A DNA stretch of 64,000 nt from Fontimonas thermophila (GCF_900113085.1 NZ_FOOC01000003.1:186001-250000); one strand, 5' to 3'. Shown: positions 26,142 through 36,311, numbered from the stretch's first letter. Numbers and translations: made by a program. Notes: generated from the sequence alone by a model not told the origin.

Positions 26142-28055
26142 ATGCAAGGGGGTAGCCCGCGCTGGGACGTACTGTTTCGCAATGCATTGGTGTTCGATGG
26201 CACCGGCGCGCCGCCGCGCGTGCAGGACGTGGCGGTGGCGCAAGGGCGTATCGCGGCGATCGGTCCGGATCTGCCGACTGCAGATGCCCGCGAGGTCGTG
26301 GAGGTCGGGCAGCGCTGGCTGATGCCGGGTCTGCTCGACATCCATACCCATTTCGATCTGGAGGTCGAGGTCGAGCCGCAACTGCCCGAGGCGGTGCGCC
26401 ACGGTACGACCACGGTCGTGGTGGCCAATTGCAGCCTGGGGCTGGCCTATGGCGCCCAGCGCCGCGACGGTGCCGATCCCATCGTCGATTGCTTCGCGCG
26501 TGTCGAGAATGTGCCCAAGCCGGTGTTGCGCAAGGTGGCCGACCGCGTCACCTGGTCCACGTCGGCGGAATATCTCGACCACCTCGATCGCCTGCCGCTG
26601 GGGCCGAACATCGCGCCGATGATTCCGCATTCGATGCTGCGTATCGAAGTGATGGGACTGCGCGATTCCATCAGCCGCGATCCGACCGAAGCCGAGCTTG
26701 CGCGCATGGAAGCGCTCGTCGAGCAGGGCATGCGTGAGGGATACATCGGATTTTCCACCGATGCGCTGCCGTTTCATTTTCTCGCCAACGCGCCGAACAC
26801 GCACAAGCAGATTCCGACGCAGTTCGCGTCGTTTGCCGAGCTCAAACGCCTGACCGCGGTCGTGCGGCGCTGGGGCCGGGTCTGGCAGGCGACGCCGCCC
26901 AAGGACGACAAGCTCGCGGTGTTCCGCAATTTTCTGCTCACCTCCGGCCGCCTCTACGGGCGCACGCTCAAGACCACGGCGGTGGCGGCGATCGACGTCA
27001 CCACCAACCGCTCCATCGTGCGGCTCGGTCTGTTCCTCTCACGGCTGCTGAACTCGCGCCTGGTGCGCGGTCTGTTCCGTTTCCAGGCGCTGTCGGCACC
27101 GTTCAAGATCTGGAGCGACGGTGTCGTCACGCCGATTGCCGAGGAAGTGCCGGAGCTGCGCCGGCTCAACGAATGCGATCTCGAAGACCGCGCCGGCCGT
27201 GCACGGATCATGAACGACCCGCAGTGGGTCGCCGATTTCCGCCGCATGTGGATGAAAGGCAAGCGCGGCTTTGGTCTGGCCCGACTCAAACGCTGGCTGC
27301 GGCTGGACGATAACGTGCTGACACGCGATTTGCGCGACATGACCATCGATAGCTGTCCGGTTCCGGACTGGAGCGGCGAGACCATGCAGGCGGTGTTCGA
27401 CCGGCTCGTCGAATGGCAGCGCAGCGGCCACGGTGCGCGCAGCGCCGCCGAGGCCGAGGCGTTTGCGAGCTTTCCGCGCCCGATCGCTGACGATTGCGAT
27501 TTCTTTCTGCACCTGCTGCGGCGCTACGACACCGATCTGCGCTGGTGGACCGTCACCGCCAACCGCGATCCCGAGCTGACCAAGGCCTTGCTGTTCCACC
27601 CGCTGCTGCTGCCGGGCTTCAACGACAGCGGCGCGCATCTGACCAACATGGCGTTCTATGACGGCAATCTGCGTACGCTCAAACTGGCGCAGGAAGACGG
27701 CCTTGCACGCGTCGCCCATGCCGTGCACCGGCTGACGCAGGAGCCCGCCGAGTTTTTTGGTCTGGATGTCGGAGTGCTGCGCGTCGGCGCGCAGGCGGAC
27801 ATCGTGGTGATCGATCCGCAGGCGCTGCGCCGCTACGATCCGGAGGCGGCCGTGCGCTACATCTGGCGCGAGGTTTTCTCCCATCACCAGCTGGTCAACC
27901 GGCCGGAGGGCGTGGTCACGCACGTGATGATCGGCGGACGCATGGCCTGGCGCGATGGCGCTTATACCGCGGCGTATGGGCGTGAGCGCTTCGGTCGTGT
28001 CCTGCGCCACGTCGAGCACGAGTACCGGCCGGCGGCGCTGGCGCTCGCGGCCTGA
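26142..28055 (+). CDS. Amidohydrolase, N-acyl-D-amino-acid deacylase-like
   Basis: The 637-residue protein is an amidohydrolase-superfamily metal enzyme. The first metal motif HTHFD is at 68-72 within LMPGLLDIHTHFDLE, and the C-terminal catalytic region has LLPGFNDSGAHLTNM. N- and C-terminal small beta domains frame the barrel, as in D-aminoacylase and related proteins. These hydrolyse N-acyl-D-amino acids, though distant members have other cyclic amide or ester substrates. ATG 26142 has a clear AGGAGGACG ribosome site; the upstream in-frame ATG at 26040 overlaps the transporter gene and lacks one. Confidence 0.85.
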   Translation: MQGGSPRWDVLFRNALVFDGTGAPPRVQDVAVAQGRIAAIGPDLPTADAREVVEVGQRWLMPGLLDIHTHFDLEVEVEPQLPEAVRHGTTTVVVANCSLGLAYGAQRRDGADPIVDCFARVENVPKPVLRKVADRVTWSTSAEYLDHLDRLPLGPNIAPMIPHSMLRIEVMGLRDSISRDPTEAELARMEALVEQGMREGYIGFSTDALPFHFLANAPNTHKQIPTQFASFAELKRLTAVVRRWGRVWQATPPKDDKLAVFRNFLLTSGRLYGRTLKTTAVAAIDVTTNRSIVRLGLFLSRLLNSRLVRGLFRFQALSAPFKIWSDGVVTPIAEEVPELRRLNECDLEDRAGRARIMNDPQWVADFRRMWMKGKRGFGLARLKRWLRLDDNVLTRDLRDMTIDSCPVPDWSGETMQAVFDRLVEWQRSGHGARSAAEAEAFASFPRPIADDCDFFLHLLRRYDTDLRWWTVTANRDPELTKALLFHPLLLPGFNDSGAHLTNMAFYDGNLRTLKLAQEDGLARVAHAVHRLTQEPAEFFGLDVGVLRVGAQADIVVIDPQALRRYDPEAAVRYIWREVFSHHQLVNRPEGVVTHVMIGGRMAWRDGAYTAAYGRERFGRVLRHVEHEYRPAALALAA

Positions 28056-28151
28056 CCGTCCGTCGGATTGCTCGCGGCGTCTGGCGCGGTAGTACTGCGG
28101 TGCGTGCCGCGTGCGGTCGCTATCGGGCCAAACCCTTGGCCCTAAACCACC

Positions 28152-28994
28152 GTGCCCATCGAGGACCGCTTTTACCGCATCGTCGTCGACGCCCTGACCC
28201 ACGACCGGCTGACGCTGCCGACACCACCCGAAGTGGCGCTGCGTCTGCGGCAACTGTTACAGGATGAAAATGTGAGCAGTAGCCGGCTCGCGGCCGAGAT
28301 CCAGCGCGATCCGGCCATCGCGGTACGGCTCGTGCGCATCGCCAACAGCGCGGCCTTGCGCACAGGGACCAGGGTCGAGAACGTGCAGCAGGCGGTGATG
28401 CGGTTGGGGTTTGCGTACACCCGCATCCTGGTCGATGGGCTCGCGCTCGAGCAGATGTACCGGGCCCCCCATCCGCTGCTCGCGGACCGCCTGACGCGCT
28501 GCTGGCGCGAGAGCGTCGAAGTCGCCGCACTGTCGCGCGCGATCGCCGCCGAGTGCACGATGCTGCCGCCGGATGTCGCGATGCTCGCCGGGTTGGTCCA
28601 TCGTGTCGGCGTGCTGCCGATTCTGCGTCTGGCCGAGACGCACGCCGCGGCGCTGGCATCGCCGCAGGTGTTCGACGAGGTCGTCGAGGCGCTATCGCCG
28701 CGCATCGGTCGCCTGGTGCTGCAGGCCTGGCATTTCCCGGACGCGCTCGTCGAGGTGCCGGCGGCCTGGCCAGACTTCACACGCCGGCATGAAGCGGCAC
28801 CGGATTATGCGGATGTCGTCGCGGTCGCCGTGCTGCGCATCCGGCGCGCGCGCGATCCGGTGCGGCATGCGGTCGATCCGGCGATGGTCAGCGCCTATGC
28901 GCGGTTAGATCTGGAACCGGATTTCGATCTGGGTGGCGCAGGTCCGCTCGCGAATGCCTATGCCGATTCGCTGGAATTGCTGCAGGCGGCGTGA
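28152..28994 (+). CDS. HDOD domain protein
   Basis: The 280-residue protein consists of a single HDOD domain with the characteristic LPTPPEVALRLRQLL and DPAIAVRLVRIANSA start, then LGFAYTRILV and AGLVHRVGVLPIL. HDOD proteins lack the full HD metal-binding set and serve as signalling or scaffolding modules, often in cyclic-di-GMP, chemotaxis or stress pathways. No partner domain is fused. The start is a GTG at 28152. Its 3' end overlaps the convergent MBL-fold hydrolase gene by 37 bases. Confidence 0.9.
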   Translation: MPIEDRFYRIVVDALTHDRLTLPTPPEVALRLRQLLQDENVSSSRLAAEIQRDPAIAVRLVRIANSAALRTGTRVENVQQAVMRLGFAYTRILVDGLALEQMYRAPHPLLADRLTRCWRESVEVAALSRAIAAECTMLPPDVAMLAGLVHRVGVLPILRLAETHAAALASPQVFDEVVEALSPRIGRLVLQAWHFPDALVEVPAAWPDFTRRHEAAPDYADVVAVAVLRIRRARDPVRHAVDPAMVSAYARLDLEPDFDLGGAGPLANAYADSLELLQAA

Positions 28995-30013
28995 GAATCT
29001 TCGGTTGCGTGTGCGGAGGGCCACAACACGCGCGATTCCCCATGCTGGAACACCTGAAAGCGTTCCGGTGGAAGGCCGGCGGCGTCCAATGCACGGCGCA
29101 GCCGCTGCGGCGGTTCGTCGAGCGGTTCCTCGGTCAGCCGGAAGGTGCCCCAGTGCATCGCCACCGATAGTTGGCTGCCGACGTCGCGGTGGATTCTCAC
29201 CGCATCCTCGGGGTTTGCATGCATGTAGCGCATGAACCAGCGGGGTTCATAGGCGCCGATCGGCAGCAGGGATAAGTCGATCGGTGCGAAACGGGCGCCG
29301 ATCTCGGCGAAATCCGGACAGTAGCCGGTATCACCGGCGAAATAGACACGCCGGGTCGGGGTTTCGACGACGAACCCGCACCAGAGCGTGGCGTCGCGGT
29401 CGCGCAGTCCGCGGCCGGAGAAATGCTGCGCAGGGACGGCGTGGACGCGCAAGCCGGCGATGTCCGCATGTTGCCACCAGTCGAGTTCGACGACGCGCGC
29501 GATCCGCCGACGTGCAAACCACCGCCCGAGACCAAGCGGGACGACGAAGGTCAGATCCGGATGGAGGCGCGCGAGCCTGCGCACGCTCGGTTCGTCGAGG
29601 TGATCGTAATGATTGTGCGAGACCAGGGCGATATGCAGCGGCGGCAGATCCTCAGCCCGCAGTGCCGGTGGGGCAAGCCGCCGCGGACCGGCGAAAGCGA
29701 GCGGCGAGGCGCGCTCGCTGAAATGCGGGTCGGTGACCAGGTTGCGGCCAGATAGCTGGAGCAGGAAAGTGGAATGGCCGATCCAGGTCAGGGTGTCCTG
29801 CGTGCGATTGGCGCGCAACTGCTCGACCGGCGGCGGCCGCACCGAAAAGTGCAGCTTGCGGTAAGGCTTGAGCAGAAAGCCCGGCAGCCAGCGCAGCAGA
29901 TCCAGCCCGCCATGCGCGTCGGTGGGATGGTTGTTGCGAAAGCCACGCGAGGTGTGGTGCCGGGGTCGGTGGGTTGCGTCGGCCATGATCAGCGGTGATG
30001 GAATCTGGCGCAT
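28958..30013 (-). CDS. MBL-fold metal-dependent hydrolase (NAPE-PLD/UlaG-like)
   Basis: The 351-residue protein has the metallo-beta-lactamase motif SHNHYDHLD, with His133, His135, Asp137 and His138 as likely zinc ligands. It also has [10 protein letters not shown] before it, and [12 protein letters not shown] and [13 protein letters not shown] after it. These segments place it with the NAPE-hydrolysing phospholipase D and UlaG-like proteins. Bacterial members are usually annotated only as MBL-fold hydrolases, so the substrate is open. ATG 30013 is used; ATG 29986 is an alternative. Neither has a convincing ribosome site. It is divergent from cysS. Confidence 0.88.
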   Translation of the reverse strand: MRQIPSPLIMADATHRPRHHTSRGFRNNHPTDAHGGLDLLRWLPGFLLKPYRKLHFSVRPPPVEQLRANRTQDTLTWIGHSTFLLQLSGRNLVTDPHFSERASPLAFAGPRRLAPPALRAEDLPPLHIALVSHNHYDHLDEPSVRRLARLHPDLTFVVPLGLGRWFARRRIARVVELDWWQHADIAGLRVHAVPAQHFSGRGLRDRDATLWCGFVVETPTRRVYFAGDTGYCPDFAEIGARFAPIDLSLLPIGAYEPRWFMRYMHANPEDAVRIHRDVGSQLSVAMHWGTFRLTEEPLDEPPQRLRRALDAAGLPPERFQVFQHGESRVLWPSAHATEDSHAACSNSSESA

Positions 30014-30118
30014 TTGACCACAGTCTGCGCCAGGGTTCTTCCGTTACGTGTTCGGGGAGCTGCGGCAGATGGCGACATGCTGCGCTATTCTTCACCGGTT
30101 TTCGCCCTCTCAACCCTC

Positions 30119-31495
30119 ATGCAGCTGCACAACACGCTCTCCGGCCGTAAGGAAGTCTTCGTTCCGCTCGACCCCCAGCGGGTGACGATGTATGTCTGCG
30201 GGCCGACCGTCTACAGCTACGCGCACATCGGCAATGCGCGTCCGGCGGTTGTTTTCGACGTGCTGGCTCGCCTTCTGCGCAGGCGCTATCCCGGCGTGAT
30301 CTATGTCCGCAACATCACCGACATCGACGACAAGATCAATGCCGCCGCCGCCAAGGAAGGTGTGGACATCCGTGTGATCACGGATCGCTACGCCGCGATT
30401 TATCAGGAGGACATGGCGGCTCTGGGCGTGCTGCCACCGGATTTCTCTCCGCGTGTGACCGAGCATCTACCGCAAATCGTGTCGATGATCGAGCGGCTGA
30501 TTGCATCCGGTCATGCCTATGTCGCGCAAGGCCATGTCCTGTTCCACACCCCCAGCTTCCCGGAGTATGGACGGCTGTCCGGTCGCGACGGGCAGGCGCT
30601 GATGGCCGGCGCGCGTGTCGAAGTGGCGCCCTACAAAAAGCATCCCGGCGATTTCGTGCTGTGGAAGCCTTCGACCGACGATCAGCCCGGCTGGGATTCA
30701 CCCTGGGGGCGCGGCCGTCCGGGCTGGCACATCGAATGCTCGGCGATGGCCGAGGCGCTGCTCGGGGAGACCATCGACATCCACGGTGGCGGGCACGATC
30801 TGATCTTTCCGCACCACGAGAACGAGATCGCCCAGTCCACCTGTGCGCACGGGGGCAAGACCTTTGCGCGTTACTGGCTGCACAACGGTTTTCTCAACGT
30901 CGGCCAGCAGAAAATGTCCAAGTCGCTTGGCAACGTGCTGCTGGTGCACGAGTTGCTCAAGACTCTGCCGGGCGAGGCGATCCGCCTGGTTCTGCTGACC
31001 GCACATTACCGCCAGCCGGTGGACTGGACCGACGAGCTCGTCACTGAGGCGCGCAAGAAGCTGGACCGGCTCTACGGTGCGCTGCGCGACCTTGCGGAGA
31101 TCGCGCCGGCGCCCGGTGTGACGGCCCCCTCTTCGTTCATTCAGGCGCTCGAGGACGATCTCAACACGCCGATGGCTTTGGCCGAGCTGTTCGAGCTCGC
31201 GCGCGCGGCAAACAAGGCCGAGCATCCCGAGGACAAGGCGCGCCTGAAGGCACAGCTCCTCGATGCCGGCTGGCTGTTGGGTTTGCTGCAGCAGTCCCCG
31301 AACGACTGGTTTGCGTGGGCACCGCAGGTGGAGGATCGTCCGTCGATCGAGGAGATCGAGGATTGGCTCGCACAGCGCGCCGCGGCACGCCGCAACAAGC
31401 AGTGGGCTGAATCCGACCGCATCCGCGATGCGCTCAAGGCGCGTGGGGTGCTCGTCGAGGATACGAAAGACGGTCAGCGCTGGCGCTACGTTTGA
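30119..31495 (+). CDS. cysS: Cysteine--tRNA ligase
   Basis: The 458-residue enzyme charges tRNA-Cys. Zinc-binding [18 protein letters not shown] contains the HIGN version of the class I HIGH motif, the second motif is KMSKSLGN, and [18 protein letters not shown] is fully conserved. The length is standard. The ATG at 30119 is chosen because the family begins MxLxNTLSGxKExFxP; an upstream in-frame start at 30014 adds a non-conserved leader. Confidence 0.99.
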   Translation: MQLHNTLSGRKEVFVPLDPQRVTMYVCGPTVYSYAHIGNARPAVVFDVLARLLRRRYPGVIYVRNITDIDDKINAAAAKEGVDIRVITDRYAAIYQEDMAALGVLPPDFSPRVTEHLPQIVSMIERLIASGHAYVAQGHVLFHTPSFPEYGRLSGRDGQALMAGARVEVAPYKKHPGDFVLWKPSTDDQPGWDSPWGRGRPGWHIECSAMAEALLGETIDIHGGGHDLIFPHHENEIAQSTCAHGGKTFARYWLHNGFLNVGQQKMSKSLGNVLLVHELLKTLPGEAIRLVLLTAHYRQPVDWTDELVTEARKKLDRLYGALRDLAEIAPAPGVTAPSSFIQALEDDLNTPMALAELFELARAANKAEHPEDKARLKAQLLDAGWLLGLLQQSPNDWFAWAPQVEDRPSIEEIEDWLAQRAAARRNKQWAESDRIRDALKARGVLVEDTKDGQRWRYV

Positions 31496-31549
31496 ACGCC
31501 CCTTGCGGCAGCGCCGGGGTGGGTCTGGCGATCGCCGCGGCGCACCGCG

Positions 31550-31780
31550 TCAGACGCCGCGCAGGCAGGTTTCGGCGCGGATCAGCAGGTCGCGGAAAAG
31601 GCTCGCAAACGGAGCCGGGCGGGAGGCTTCGCAACGCAGCGTGTCCCAATCCAGTTCGACGAGGCTGCCGTCGGGCCCTTGGATCGCGACCCCGTGGTCG
31701 TCCGCGGCCGCGATCGGCAAGGCATCGTGATGGTCGATCCTGTCGGATCCATGAGTGAAAGCTGGGGCAGGGCAGGTCAT
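31550..31780 (-). CDS. Small hypothetical protein
   Basis: I do not recognise this 76-residue protein. ATG 31780 has GGAG seven bases upstream, which favours it over a GTG at 31810. The sequence looks protein-like rather than shadow-like: an acidic, balanced composition with THGSDRIDHHDALPI, DDHGVAIQGPDGSLVELDWDTL and ASLFRDLLIRAETCL. No signal peptide or membrane segment is present. It lies 147 bases downstream of the dihydroorotase gene in the same direction and convergent with cysS. The gap between them shows no further gene. Confidence 0.5.
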   Translation of the reverse strand: MTCPAPAFTHGSDRIDHHDALPIAAADDHGVAIQGPDGSLVELDWDTLRCEASRPAPFASLFRDLLIRAETCLRGV

Positions 31781-31927
31781 GGGCCGCTCCGGCGCAATAC
31801 CTGTCTCCACTATCGGCGGTGAATCCCGTCCAAACCAGAGGCCGGGCGACGGCGCGGCGTTGCGGCCGGATGAGCGGCGGATCCGGGAAAAGACCCTGCC
31901 ACCCCTTCCGCGCGGCGGCCGTCCCCA

Positions 31928-33250
31928 TCAGACAAACCGTACGCGCTGACCCCTGGGCTGCGGGTGGACGGTTCCGTTTTCGTAGGCGAGCTCGCCGTTG
32001 ACCCAGGTGGCGACGATGCGCGCCGGCAGTGTGCGTCCTTCCAGCGGCGACCAGCCGCATTTGTACAAGATGTTGGACGGGTGGACGTGGGTCTGGCCGT
32101 GCGGGTCGACGAGCACCAGATCAGCCCAGTAACCCTCGCGCACATAGCCGCGGTCTTTGACGCCGAAGCGGTCCGCCGGTGCATGGCAGGCTTTATGGAC
32201 GACGGTGCGCATGTTCAGCTCGCCTTTTTTGACCAGGTCGATCAGCATCAGCAGCGAGTGTTGCACCAGTGGCAGGCCAGACGGAGCCTTGAAGTAAGAC
32301 TGCGCCTTTTCTTCGGCGGTGTGCGGAGCGTGGTCGGTGGCGATGATGTCGATGCGGTCCTGCATCACCGCCCGCAGCAAGGCCTTGCGGTCTTCCGGCG
32401 TCTTGATCGCGGGATTGCACTTGATCAGGTTGCCCAGCGCCGCGTAGTCGCGCGCATCCATCGCCAGGTGGTGCACGCAGGCTTCGACGGTGATCTGCTT
32501 GCCGGCCATTGGTCCGGCAGTGAAGAACGCCAGTTCGCGTGCGGTGGTCAGATGCAGCACGTGCAGCTGGGTGCCATGTTTCTTGGCCAGACTCACGGCC
32601 AGCTCGGTGGATTTGTAGCAGGCCTCGACCGAGCGGATGTTGGGATGTTCCCATGCGGGAACGTCCTCGCCGTATTTCGCGCGCGCGGCTTCCTCGTTGA
32701 GCTTGATCGTCGGGGTATCCTCGCAGTGGGTGACGACCATCAGCGGGCAGCGTCTGAAAATGCCTTCGAGTACCTTGGGGTCGTCGACGAGCATGTTGCC
32801 GGTCGAAGCACCCATGAAGACCTTTAGCGCGCAGGCTTCGTCACGCTGCAAAGCGGCGATTTCTTCGAGGTTATCGTTGGCGGCGCCGAAGTAGAACGCA
32901 TAGTTGGCAAAGCTGCGGCCCTGCGCCGCGGCATATTTTTCGGCGAGCAGGGCGCGCGTCGTGATCGCCGGCTTGTTGTTGGGCATGTCGAAGTAAGTCG
33001 TCACGCCGCCGGCGACGGCGGCGCGCGATTCGGTGTAGAGATCGCCCTTGTGGGTGAGCCCCGGCTCCCGGAAGTGCACTTGATCGTCGATCAGGCCCGG
33101 CAGCAGCCACTGGCCCTTGGCGTCGTACACGACCGTGCCCGCCGGCGCGCTGATCTGCTTGGCGATTTTCTCGATGCGGCCGTTTTTGATCAGGATGTCG
33201 GCTGCGGTCTCGTGTTCTTCGTTGATGATATGGGCGTTGGTGATCAGCAT
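31928..33250 (-). CDS. pyrC: Dihydroorotase (variant with Gln in the HxH motif)
   Basis: The 440-residue amidohydrolase closes carbamoyl-aspartate to dihydroorotate in pyrimidine synthesis. Expected metal-site residues are the carbamylated-Lys candidate Lys143 (ALKVFMG), His175 (VVTHCED), His230/His233 and Asp306 (IIATDHAPH). The first metal motif reads IDDQVHFREPG, so Gln57 replaces the usual first His of HxH, while His59 and Arg61 remain. To my knowledge the same DDQVHFREPG form occurs in Bacteroidetes-type dihydroorotases. The gene stands alone, divergent from the molybdopterin oxidoreductase. Confidence 0.9.
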   Translation of the reverse strand: MLITNAHIINEEHETAADILIKNGRIEKIAKQISAPAGTVVYDAKGQWLLPGLIDDQVHFREPGLTHKGDLYTESRAAVAGGVTTYFDMPNNKPAITTRALLAEKYAAAQGRSFANYAFYFGAANDNLEEIAALQRDEACALKVFMGASTGNMLVDDPKVLEGIFRRCPLMVVTHCEDTPTIKLNEEAARAKYGEDVPAWEHPNIRSVEACYKSTELAVSLAKKHGTQLHVLHLTTARELAFFTAGPMAGKQITVEACVHHLAMDARDYAALGNLIKCNPAIKTPEDRKALLRAVMQDRIDIIATDHAPHTAEEKAQSYFKAPSGLPLVQHSLLMLIDLVKKGELNMRTVVHKACHAPADRFGVKDRGYVREGYWADLVLVDPHGQTHVHPSNILYKCGWSPLEGRTLPARIVATWVNGELAYENGTVHPQPRGQRVRFV

Positions 33251-33348
33251 GACGGTCTCCGGGGCACGATGATGCCCATGGTAATCGGTTTTGCCGATGA
33301 TCCGGGCGTATGATCGGCCGACGGGTCACGGCCAGGAGAACGGCGGAC

Positions 33349-35562
33349 ATGGGCGAGCACATCCACTACCGGGCATGTCATTTGTGCGAGGCTATCTGCG
33401 GTTTGGAGATCAGAGTCCGCGATGGGCGTATCGTCTCGATCCGCGGCGATGAGGCCGATCCGCTGTCGCGTGGTCATCTCTGTCCCAAGGCGGTCGCGCT
33501 GCAGGATCTACACGAAGACCCGGACCGTCTGCGCCGGCCGCAGAAGCGGATCGGCGAACGCTGGGTGGAAGTCGGCTGGGACGAGGCTTTGGACGACATC
33601 GCCGACCGCCTCGCCGCGATCCACCGCGCACATGGGGCCAACAGCATCGCGGCGTATCTCGGCAATCCCAGTGTGCACAACTGGGGCACGCTGACCCACA
33701 GCAACGCTTTTCTCGGTTTGCTGCGCACGCGCAACCGTTACTCGGCGACCTCGGTGGACCAGCTGCCGCATCAGCTGGTTGCGTACTGGCTGTATGGACA
33801 TCAGCTTCTGCTACCCGTGCCCGACATCGACCGCAGCCGCTACATCCTGATGTTCGGTGCCAATCCGATGGCGTCCAATGGCAGCCTGTGGACGGTGCCG
33901 GATTTCCGGCGGCGTTTGCAGGCGCTGCAGGCGCGCGGTGGCAAGCTTGTGCTGATCGATCCGCGGCGGACCGAGACGGCGCACGTGGCCGATGAGCATC
34001 ACTTCATCCGCCCCGGCGCCGATGCCGCCGTGCTGCTGGCGATGCTCAACACGATTTTCCGGGATGGCCTCGCCCGGCCCGGTCGGCTTGCCGCGTTCAC
34101 CGACGGGCTCGATGCCGTGGCGGAGCAGGTACGGCCATTCACGCCAGAACGCGCGGCGGTGATCTCCGGCATCGCCGCGGCCGATATCCGCCGCATCGCC
34201 CACGAATTCGCCACGAGCGAGGCCGCAGCCGCTTACGGTCGCATGGGTGTCTCCACGCAGGCCCACGGCACGCTGTGCCAGTGGGCACTGGCGATGCTCA
34301 ACATCGCCACCGGCAATCTCGACCGTCCCGGCGGCATGATGTTTGCCCGTCCGGCGATGGATCTGGTCGAAGGGCCGATGAGCAAGCCCGGCCACTATGG
34401 CGCCTGGAGCTCCCGCGTACGCGGCTTGCCGGAGTTTGGCGGCGAACTGCCGGTTTGTACCTTGGCCGAGGAAATCCTGACGCCGGGTCCGGGGCAGGTG
34501 AAAGCGCTGGTGACGATCGCCGGCAATCCGGTGCTGTCCACCCCCAACGGCCGCCAGCTCGAGCAGGCGTTGTCGATGCTCGAATTCATGGTCAGCATCG
34601 ACTACTACCGCAACGAGACGACGCGTTTTGCGCATTACATCCTGCCGCCGACCGGTCCGCTGGAGCACGACCACTATGACATCGTGTTTCACCACCTGGC
34701 GGTGCGGAACACGGCCCGCTACAACCCGGCAGTCTTCCCCAAGCCGGAGGGTCAGCTCCACGACTGGGAGATTTTTGCCCGCCTGGGCCGGCGCCTGCGC
34801 GCACGTCTGGCTCCCGGTGCGGACAAGCCGCTGCTGCACCGGCTCAAGGCGCGGGTTCGTGACGAGCTGATGGCGCGGATGCCGCCGCACCGCCTGCTCG
34901 ATCTGGCGCTGCGCAGTGGACCGTACGGCAAACGTTCGGAACATCGTCTGTCGCTGGCGCGGCTCAAGGCCGCGCCGCATGGCATCGACCTTGGGCCCTT
35001 GCAGTCGGTGCTGCCGCAGCGGCTGTACGGAAAAGACCGGCGCATCCGCTGCCTGAACACAGTGCTCGTCGATGAGATCACGCGCTATGACGGCCTGCTC
35101 GCCGGGCAGGAGCACCAGGCGCCGGGTGCGGGCGAACTGTGGTTGATCGGCCGTCGCCATGTGCGCAGCAACAACTCGTGGATGCACAACGTGCAGCGCC
35201 TCGTCAAAGGCAAGCCGCGGCACCAGTTGCTTATGCACCCGGCTGATCTCGCCGCGCGGGGGTTGGTCGATGGCCAGCGCGTCTGTGTGCGCTCACGGGT
35301 CGGCAGTCTCGAGGTCGATGTACAGGCCACCGAGGACATCATGCCTGGCGTGGTGTCGCTGCCGCATGGCTGGGGTCACGCCCGCCCGGGTGTGCAGCAG
35401 CGCATCGCCCAGGCCCATCCGGGACAGAGCGTCAACGACCTCACCGATGATCGGTATTTCGACCGACTCTCCGGCAATGCGGCGCTCAACGGCATCGCGG
35501 TGACCGTCACCGCCGCCATGGCCAGCATCGCGCAGCCTGCGGCCGATATGCGCGCGGCTTGA
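33349..35562 (+). CDS. Stand-alone molybdopterin-dependent oxidoreductase
   Basis: The 737-residue protein begins with a 4Fe-4S site formed by Cys10, Cys13, Cys17 and Cys45, followed by the molybdopterin oxidoreductase domain (GVSTQAHGTLCQWALAMLN). A C-terminal dinucleotide-binding domain follows, with IGRRHVRSNNSWMHN and VVSLPHGWGH. The region equivalent to the molybdenum-ligand loop reads SATSVDQLP, with no Sec codon. There is no twin-arginine signal, and no small-subunit or membrane-anchor genes lie beside it, so it is probably cytoplasmic with an unidentified electron partner. ATG 33349 follows AGGAGA. The substrate is unknown; formate dehydrogenase-like is a common label. Confidence 0.87.
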   Translation: MGEHIHYRACHLCEAICGLEIRVRDGRIVSIRGDEADPLSRGHLCPKAVALQDLHEDPDRLRRPQKRIGERWVEVGWDEALDDIADRLAAIHRAHGANSIAAYLGNPSVHNWGTLTHSNAFLGLLRTRNRYSATSVDQLPHQLVAYWLYGHQLLLPVPDIDRSRYILMFGANPMASNGSLWTVPDFRRRLQALQARGGKLVLIDPRRTETAHVADEHHFIRPGADAAVLLAMLNTIFRDGLARPGRLAAFTDGLDAVAEQVRPFTPERAAVISGIAAADIRRIAHEFATSEAAAAYGRMGVSTQAHGTLCQWALAMLNIATGNLDRPGGMMFARPAMDLVEGPMSKPGHYGAWSSRVRGLPEFGGELPVCTLAEEILTPGPGQVKALVTIAGNPVLSTPNGRQLEQALSMLEFMVSIDYYRNETTRFAHYILPPTGPLEHDHYDIVFHHLAVRNTARYNPAVFPKPEGQLHDWEIFARLGRRLRARLAPGADKPLLHRLKARVRDELMARMPPHRLLDLALRSGPYGKRSEHRLSLARLKAAPHGIDLGPLQSVLPQRLYGKDRRIRCLNTVLVDEITRYDGLLAGQEHQAPGAGELWLIGRRHVRSNNSWMHNVQRLVKGKPRHQLLMHPADLAARGLVDGQRVCVRSRVGSLEVDVQATEDIMPGVVSLPHGWGHARPGVQQRIAQAHPGQSVNDLTDDRYFDRLSGNAALNGIAVTVTAAMASIAQPAADMRAA

Positions 35563-35582
35563 TTGCAGGTGCGGAAGGGACG

Positions 35583-36311
35583 TCAATCCCAGTCGCCCCA
35601 CAGTGCCTGCAAGGCCGCCAAGGCCGCGACACCGGCGGTTTCCGTGCGCAGCACGCGCGGGCCGATGCGGATGCCGAGGAAGCCGCTGCGTCGCGCGTGC
35701 GCGAGCTCATCACTGCCGAGCCCGCCTTCGGGGCCTACCAGCAGGGTGACGGGACCATTCGGCCGCGCCAGCGCGCGCAAACCGTACCGGCCCTGCGGAT
35801 CGAGCATCAGACGTTCACCGCAGGCGCGGTTCTCATCCAGCCATTGTGCGAGCAGTTGCACCGGCTCCAGATGGGGTAGGCGCGTGCGGCCGGATTGTTC
35901 GCAGGCGGCCACGATCACTCCGCGCCAATGCGCCAGCTTGCGCGCCCAGCGCTCCTCGTCGAGGCGCACGACACTGCGGCCGGACACCAGCGGCACGATG
36001 CGGCGCACGCCCAGTTCGACGGCTTTCTGCAGGCTGTAATCCATGCGCTCGCCCTTGCAGATGCACTGGGCGAGCGCCAGATCAAGCGGTGACTCGCGTT
36101 CGATGGCGCGATGCGCGCGTACCTGCGCCGTGGCGGCGCGCTTGGACACCTCGACGAGCACGGCCTCGTACTCCCCGCCACGGCCGTCGAAAGCGATGAA
36201 GGCATCGCCTTGGCGCATGCGCAGCACCTGGACGAGATGACGGAACGCCGATTCGGGCAGTGCCAGCTGTGTGCCCTCGGCAAGCGGTGTCTCGAAATAA
36301 ATCCGTGTCAT
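35583..36311 (-). CDS. rsmE: 16S rRNA (uracil-1498-N3)-methyltransferase
   Basis: The 242-residue SPOUT-class protein has an N-terminal PUA-like RNA-binding domain (SAFRHLVQVLRMRQGDAFIAFDGRGGEY) and the C-terminal trefoil-knot motif LLVGPEGGLGSDEL. It methylates N3 of U1498 in 16S rRNA with SAM. The length matches E. coli RsmE. It converges on the molybdopterin oxidoreductase gene with 20 bases between stops, and bioA lies just upstream in the same direction. Confidence 0.96.
   Translation of the reverse strand: MTRIYFETPLAEGTQLALPESAFRHLVQVLRMRQGDAFIAFDGRGGEYEAVLVEVSKRAATAQVRAHRAIERESPLDLALAQCICKGERMDYSLQKAVELGVRRIVPLVSGRSVVRLDEERWARKLAHWRGVIVAACEQSGRTRLPHLEPVQLLAQWLDENRACGERLMLDPQGRYGLRALARPNGPVTLLVGPEGGLGSDELAHARRSGFLGIRIGPRVLRTETAGVAALAALQALWGDWD

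Noticed and set aside
33811-35238. A 475-codon open frame antisense to the molybdopterin oxidoreductase gene
   Set aside because: Shadow of a real gene with His/Arg/Gln-rich composition; no motif or start signal.
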